Of a stretch of DNA of 64,000 nucleotides, positions 58,601-64,000 are shown in pieces. The DNA is from Escallonia rubra (taxonomy: Eukaryota > Streptophyta > Magnoliopsida > Escalloniales > Escalloniaceae). The notes under the pieces were generated by a model. It did no database searches and had not been told where the DNA came from. It saw only the letters and a program-made list of their open reading frames with translations. Location: assembly GCA_033065855.1 (NCBI GenBank), contig JAVXUO010001713.1, positions 62,001 through 126,000 on the forward strand. The letters are read 5' to 3'. Numbering within the stretch: position 1 is the first letter of the stretch; each line of letters begins with the position of its first letter. The translations under genes were made by a program, and so were the position numbers.

Positions 58601-61600
58601 TTATCCCTGTCAGAATGGACAACCAAGAGTTGGCTACTTCCCAAGTTCATGCTCAATTGCTCATCTTTATTAAATGGTCTTCCACAGAATTTTTCTTTGA
58701 ATGTGGTACTTAGCACTAAGATTTATGTTTATCCCATAACTATGACAGAGCATCTGCTCATAATTTTTAGGCATTTACTAGTGAAGTCTCATTTTGCACC
58801 TTAGTGAACTCCGTTTTCTTGTTGGTCATTTGAATGGCTTTTCAGAAGATTGGCTCTCATAATTTGAGATGTTTGGCTCAAAGCTTTGGGATTCACTTTT
58901 TGGGATGAAAGTTTGGGAATAAGGGTTCAAATAGTATGTAGTCTATCGCCCACGTTATGAAGAGATAAAAAGAGGAAGACTGAATGATTTGGTTTGTTTT
59001 CGCTTTTTTATTTGGAATTGCCAGTTTATGATGGAAAGGCAACGAATACTTTGTTGAGGTAACTTATGTTATGTTGGCGTGGGTTCATCAAGGTCCTAGT
59101 GGTCCGCCATATCTTATCTTTTTATGCTCCATCAGACATCCTTAATTCCTAGTGGTAGCGTAGTGTCTATCATTATATCTTTCCATGTTCCCTATGGGGT
59201 GGGGTGGGGGGTGGGGACACTTGTTCGGTCGGTGATTCAGCTAGGTGGTTGGTCGCACCTTCTTCAAAATTTTGAATTGACTTCTGTTGTTTTGACGCCA
59301 AAATATAGCCTATATTGTCTTTCCAAATTCTTTTTGCAGGAAGCCATTGAGACGATGGTTGCTTGCTCAGCGATGGCTTTACTAAAAGAAGAAGAGTCAA
59401 AGGAAGAAGGCACTCAATCATCAACGAGCTCTTGGGCTAAGTGGAAACGAGGAGGTATTATAGGTGCAGCTGCATTAACTGGAGGAACCTTGATGGCAAT
59501 CACTGGGGGTATGATATCCTTAGTATTTTCTAACTTTTGGTAGAGTACGTTGTTATGTGCACACAATTCTTTGATTATGTGAATGTCCCGAATTTTCAGC
59601 TTAAACGTTATTCTGCATCAGGTTTAGCAGCTCCGGCAATTGCTGCAGGATTTGGTGCTTTAGCTCCTACATTGGGCACCCTAATTCCTGTGATTGGAGC
59701 TAGTGGGTTTGCTGCTGCTGCAACTGCTGCAGGAAGTGTTGCAGGTTCTGTTGCAGTTGCTGCATCATTTGGAGGTGACTAGATTATCATATTGAATTGA
59801 TATTTTTTATCTGAAAATCACATCATTTGATCATTTCGGCTATAATTTTCCCGAAGCAGTTAGTCAGAAATTTATTTATGTCCCCTTTGTATGTAAAGCC
59901 AATTGGTTTCTGGAGAAAATTATGTCGGTCTTGTATGCTCATACGTCCTTCTTTGTAACTAATGACCACCGTTTACTACTTGATGGAAGTTTGAAGCTAA
60001 GTGCATGGGGTTGGTACTGTTAGGTGCTGCAATCGAAAGTTGAACTTGTAGAGAGCGGACATTGGAAAAGAAATACAGGAAAACAAATGAGTGGCATGCT
60101 TTATTAATATTAAGTTAGATACAAGTCTTCCTACTAACACTTGGTCTACTCAGCTGCTGGAGCTGGACTTACGGGGACCAAAATGGCCAGAAGAACAGGA
60201 AGTGTTGATGAATTTGAGTTTCAAGCTATAGGGGAAAACCATAACCAAGGCGTGAGTATCTTAACCATCTTTTGTTTTGTGGGATTAATTTTCTTCTTCT
60301 TTCCAATTTTCTTTTGGTCAAGTCCTTTTGAGTTGATTTGACATTATAGACTACTTTCTGTTAGTCGATTTTGCTTCCCCTTTCTCTTTGTCTATAGAGC
60401 AAAATTTCTATTCTGTCTATAAATAAGATTATTCTCATCAAACCTTCTCCTATCAGCGGCTCGCAGTTGAGATTATGGTTTCAGGATTTGTCTTCGAGGA
60501 AGAAGATTTCATAAGGCCTTGGGAAGGACATAACGATAATCTTGAGAGGTAGACCACATTTTGGCCACCTTCTTATGCTCGCAAGTCTTGCTTTTGGTCT
60601 ATTATTATGCCCGTCTTTATCTCTGACCTGGAGCAGTTAATGTGGGAAATTGACATACTTGTCAAGATAAAATGACCCAAAAAAAGGACCTCATTGATCT
60701 GCTTATTACCGTGAACTTGTTTAATTCACAATACTCTCTGCATGATCTGCTTTCCGCATTGCACAATTAATTGTAAGATAGCTCCGTGGTAAAGGCTTAC
60801 TGAGCCCATAAAGAGTAACTATTGCTGTCATGTCTCTTACAAGCTTAACATTTTGGTTAGGTATGCACTGCAGTGGGAGTCTAAGAATCTGATTGCTGTC
60901 AGTACTGCTATTCAGGATTGGCTTACTTCAAGTAAATTATTGAACTCTATGTTCTAAGTAATGAAATGCCATCAAGAGCGTATGAAAATTTGTCTTGCTG
61001 CTGCTTCCTGCAGGACTTGCAATGGAATTGATGAAGCAAGGTGCCATGCTGACTGTATTGAGCACTCTCTTAACCGCGTTGGCTTGGCCAGCAACATTAC
61101 TTGCGGTCACTGATTTTATTGACAGCAAATGGACGATAGCTGTGGACAGGTTTCTCTTTGCACCTAACAGTAGGAGGATTCATAGATGGGAAGAGGGAAA
61201 GAAGGGAAGAAACTGTTTGGTGGTTTTATTTGTCACAACATTTCATTTCCTCCAGTTGTATTGCAAAGAGGTTTATACTTCCATTTCATATTTTTGTGAA
61301 ATAGAATGCCAAAAGATTGAAAATCTAATTATCGGTTATACTACCCATGCTACCCTTGTGTAGTAAAAAGGTTTGGGGGGTATTTGGGCTTCCACTTGGT
61401 CTATAGGTAATAGTTGTCAAAGGCTCTAACTCCGGGGTTGGCCCTGAAGGTTGAACAGGAAAACACGTGTAGTGTGTATCACAAGGTTAAAACTTGGTGT
61501 AAAGTGGGGTAGAGTTTACCCAAAGTGTAATTTTCTTTGAATATGCTTTATGCTATCCTAATGTGAGATAATATTCCGAACTGATGGGGCATTTAGAAGA

Positions 61601-62827
61601 CAGTTCCAGTATCCAAAGTGTATGAAATGATGATTCTTTACTGCGTCGCTTTTGGCATTTTGTAGATCTGATAAGGCTGGAAAACTGCTTGCTGAAGTGC
61701 TACTGAAAGGATTACAAGGGCACAGGTATACAAAGCAAATTTATAGCAAGTAAATTGTTATTCGGTTGTCTTAAGAGTGTGCCGGCTTTCCAATTCCATT
61801 CTTTGCCTCCCACGAGTTTTTCAGGCCCGTAACATTAGTAGGTTTTTCACTCGGAGCACGGGTGATTTTCAAGTGTCTCCAGGTTTTGGCAGAAAATGGA
61901 CAAAACGGTAACTTGTCTTCTTGTACCACCAGAAGGCATTTTCTCCCCATGGGTGGTTGGGTTTCCTTTTTCCTAATGCACTTCTCTGGTAATAATTGGC
62001 AGCCGGACTTGTAGAAAGAGTAGTTCTCCTTGGGGCCCCTCTGGCAATTAAAGATGAAAATTGGGAAGCCATTAGGAAGGTATAGGGTTTTCTGAACTTT
62101 CCCAAGTTTTTTTTATCCTTTATTTTGCTAAGCAACATCTTAGTCGCTTCATTGTTTTTTTGATCTTTCTGTCTGTTATGTCAAATTAATTTCTGTACCA
62201 CCCTTGCTATGCTTGAAAGTTACCTTGCTGTTCTTCAGGTGGTGGCTGGGAGATTCGTGAATGCTTATTCTACAAATGATTGGACGCTGGGGGTAGCTTT
62301 CCGGGCTAGGTAAACATTTCTATGCATGTTCGTTTATTGAGAGGAATAATAAACATGTGAAGCTGATAGCATGAGTTATGTAATGTTTAATAAGGAGCAA
62401 TTTTATGTGGTACATGAGGTTGATTGCCTTGGTAAGACTAATTTTGTATTTCTTTTGGACCACTTATATCCTGACTTGAGAATGGCTACATTTTACAGTC
62501 TTCTTACTCAAGGATTAGCTGGAATTCAACCAATTGATATTCCTGGAATCGAGAACGTAAGTATTTGCTCACCATGACAATCTGTCAATGTAGTTGTTGT
62601 TCCTTTACGAGGATGCTATTTTGCCTTTTCCAATTAAACGAGTCCGAGGATACTATTTTCCTTTTTCCAATTAAATGAGTTGAATTGTTCCATAAAATTC
62701 ACAGGTTGATGTAACAGAACTCATTGAGGGCCACTCTTCATACCTATGGGTTACCCAACAGATTCTAGAACAGCTTGAACTTGATACCTATTATCCGGTT
62801 TTCAGTGGCACTCCTGTAAAACCTTAG
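55606..62827 (+). CDS. DUF726 (TMCO4-like) membrane-associated alpha/beta-hydrolase, 15 exons, 664 aa
   Basis: Exons: 55606-55829, 56567-56648, 57534-58031, 59340-59508, 59622-59774, 60154-60251, 60457-60548, 60861-60931, 61014-61149, 61666-61725, 61825-61907, 62003-62079, 62239-62309, 62499-62556, 62705-62827; all GT-AG, phases agree (1995 nt). The first ATG gives MSSSMLTPTQRYAAGALFGL. Residues about 306-385 are a Gly/Ala-rich hydrophobic stretch able to enter membranes. The hydrolase part shows the nucleophile elbow GFSLG (Ser536), a candidate acid at Asp595 (NDWTLG) and a candidate His634 (EGHSSYLW). Length is near that of Arabidopsis DUF726 proteins (At4g36210, At2g18100). Substrate and location are unknown; the human relative TMCO4 is likewise poorly characterised. 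The gene lies downstream of the transposon nest and looks intact. Confidence 0.95.
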
Positions 62828-63200
62828 TCTGAAATTCCTGCTTTCCAAGTCACATCTTTCTTCAGTTTTACAGTAAGAACGCTTTTGGTAACCTTTTCTT
62901 CCTTTTTCCTTTATCCTCCCTTTGTGTTTTCTAACAAAATGTTTGTTTTTATTGGAATGTAAGTGTAATTATGATGTAGGAGAGTCTGTAGTCTGGTCAT
63001 GCCTATGGTTGCCATGAAGAAAGTCATGCCAAATTGCAGCTTGGAGCTCTTTGACCTAGGCCAGATTTTTTGTTCTTTATTATTGATCTGTGCATTAGTT
63101 TTGTTACGAACTTGATGATTGTATTCAATGTAGACCCGTAGAGTAATGTCAATAAATTCTTCATAAAGTTCATACAAGCAGATGGTAAATTTCCAAAATG
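62828..63200 (+). other. 3' UTR of the DUF726 gene
   Basis: Non-coding sequence directly after the stop codon. AATAAA occurs at about 63150 and may serve as the polyadenylation signal, giving a 3' UTR of about 350 bases. Confidence 0.45.
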
Positions 63201-64000
63201 TCAATACTGTCCTCCTACAATATAGATTCTATATGCAGTATAGGGTTCTATATGCAGTATACTCTCCAAAACCTAACTTTTTATTAGGGTTCGTCTTTCC
63301 CTTTCCCTATTTTCTCTCTATATTCAAATTAGGGAAATAATTAATCCTAATTATCAAATTAGGCCTTTACTTCAGATGCAGTTGATTTGATCCAAGTTTT
63401 GAGGGTGTCCCCGAAGCTCAGTGGTCTGTGGGGATGTGTGTGTGTGGTGTGTAGAGGAATGACAGTGATTGAGGAAGAAGTGTGTGTAAGGAGAAAAAAT
63501 TAAAAAAAAACCAAAAACAAAAAGAAAAAAGAAAAAAGGAGAGTATTAAGGTGGACTTCACGATGTTTCGTGGTGGTTGTTGAGGCGAATGTTTGGATTG
63601 GTAGATATATAGTTTACAGATCCGGGGGTGGTAGCAGTGGTGCCAGGTCAGTTGTGGTTGTGTTGTCATGTTGGGAGTCTGGCGGCCTATGGAGGGGGGT
63701 GGTGTATGTGAGATGAGATAGAGAGGAGAGAGAGAATCGTCTCTGCCACACCACCCCTTCGTCACGACTTTCGATCTCAACTTTCAATCTCAGATTTGTT
63801 TGAGATGGATTTTGGTGGAGGCAACAACAAGAGTATTACGAGGCGGCGGAGGCAGACAGAACGTGCAAGCAACGGTGGTGCTGCAGATAGTTGGTTGAGG
63901 TTGATGATGGTGGTGGTGCGGCCACGGTTCTTGAGGAGAAAGGGGGGCGATGAAGAGATGACATTTTAAGATCTACCTTTTAGTTTATGGGCAATGTGGT
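63201..64000. other. Intergenic DNA, nothing recognised
   Basis: Contains TATATGCAGTATA-like duplications near 63225-63265, a (GT)n run near 63435, A-rich and GA-rich blocks, and GGTGGTGG stretches from about 63820. A 120-codon minus-strand frame (63418-63780) is Pro/His-rich then Phe-rich and not convincing. It may be the edge of another Mutator-like element or gene running off the window. Confidence 0.3.

Noticed and set aside
63418-63780. 120-codon minus-strand frame near the window end
   Set aside because: Phe-rich and His/Pro-rich segments reflect A-rich and GT-rich simple sequence; no domain recognised.

Overview
This is a window of flowering-plant nuclear DNA, most likely from a eudicot. 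The evidence is three multi-exon genes with plant-family proteins and long introns, a plant-type tRNA-Glu gene, and dense plant transposons (hAT, Mutator-like, Tourist-type, LTR, LINE). All exon chains below were assembled by hand from the sequence, requiring splice sites and reading phase to agree. No database search was possible.

Layout. 251-322 (-): tRNA-Glu(CTC). 1423-12958 (-): a 13-exon gene for a 394-residue UPF0183/PHAF1-family protein, whose introns hold several small DNA transposons. 13.0-20.9 kb: intergenic space between two divergently transcribed genes, with a LINE remnant, a Mutator-like element and a Tourist-like MITE. 20953-35342 (+): an 11-exon gene for a 1782-residue PHD-SWIB-Plus3-GYF-CCCH protein of the NERD/ZC3H44 type. 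One of its introns reads as a minor-spliceosome AT-AC intron. 35.8-54.1 kb: a nest of transposons. It holds a solo LTR (35834-39927, 5-bp target duplication AAACT), then 50 bp later a complete 14-kb gag-only LTR element (39983-54116, target duplication TAACT). The solo LTR carries a short hAT derivative. The 5' LTR of the complete element carries a full hAT element with an uninterrupted 758-residue transposase frame. 54287-55376: another Mutator-like element. 55606-62827 (+): a 15-exon gene for a 664-residue DUF726 (TMCO4-like) alpha/beta-hydrolase. After about 63.2 kb nothing is recognisable.

How the parts relate. From memory, the UPF0183 gene and the PHD/SWIB/GYF/CCCH gene correspond to the adjacent Arabidopsis genes At3g51130 and At3g51120, so this pair looks like old conserved microsynteny. 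The first would act in membrane traffic/autophagy. The second would act in the nucleus in chromatin and small-RNA-linked silencing. The DUF726 protein is a membrane-associated hydrolase candidate. The three host genes show no sign of a shared pathway. The complete LTR element has gag but no pol, so it would have to be mobilised by a partner elsewhere. The most notable items are the AT-AC intron, the LTRs built largely from tandem arrays, the intact nested hAT element with a derivative of the same family next door, and a recently amplified 57-residue repeat inside the NERD-like protein.
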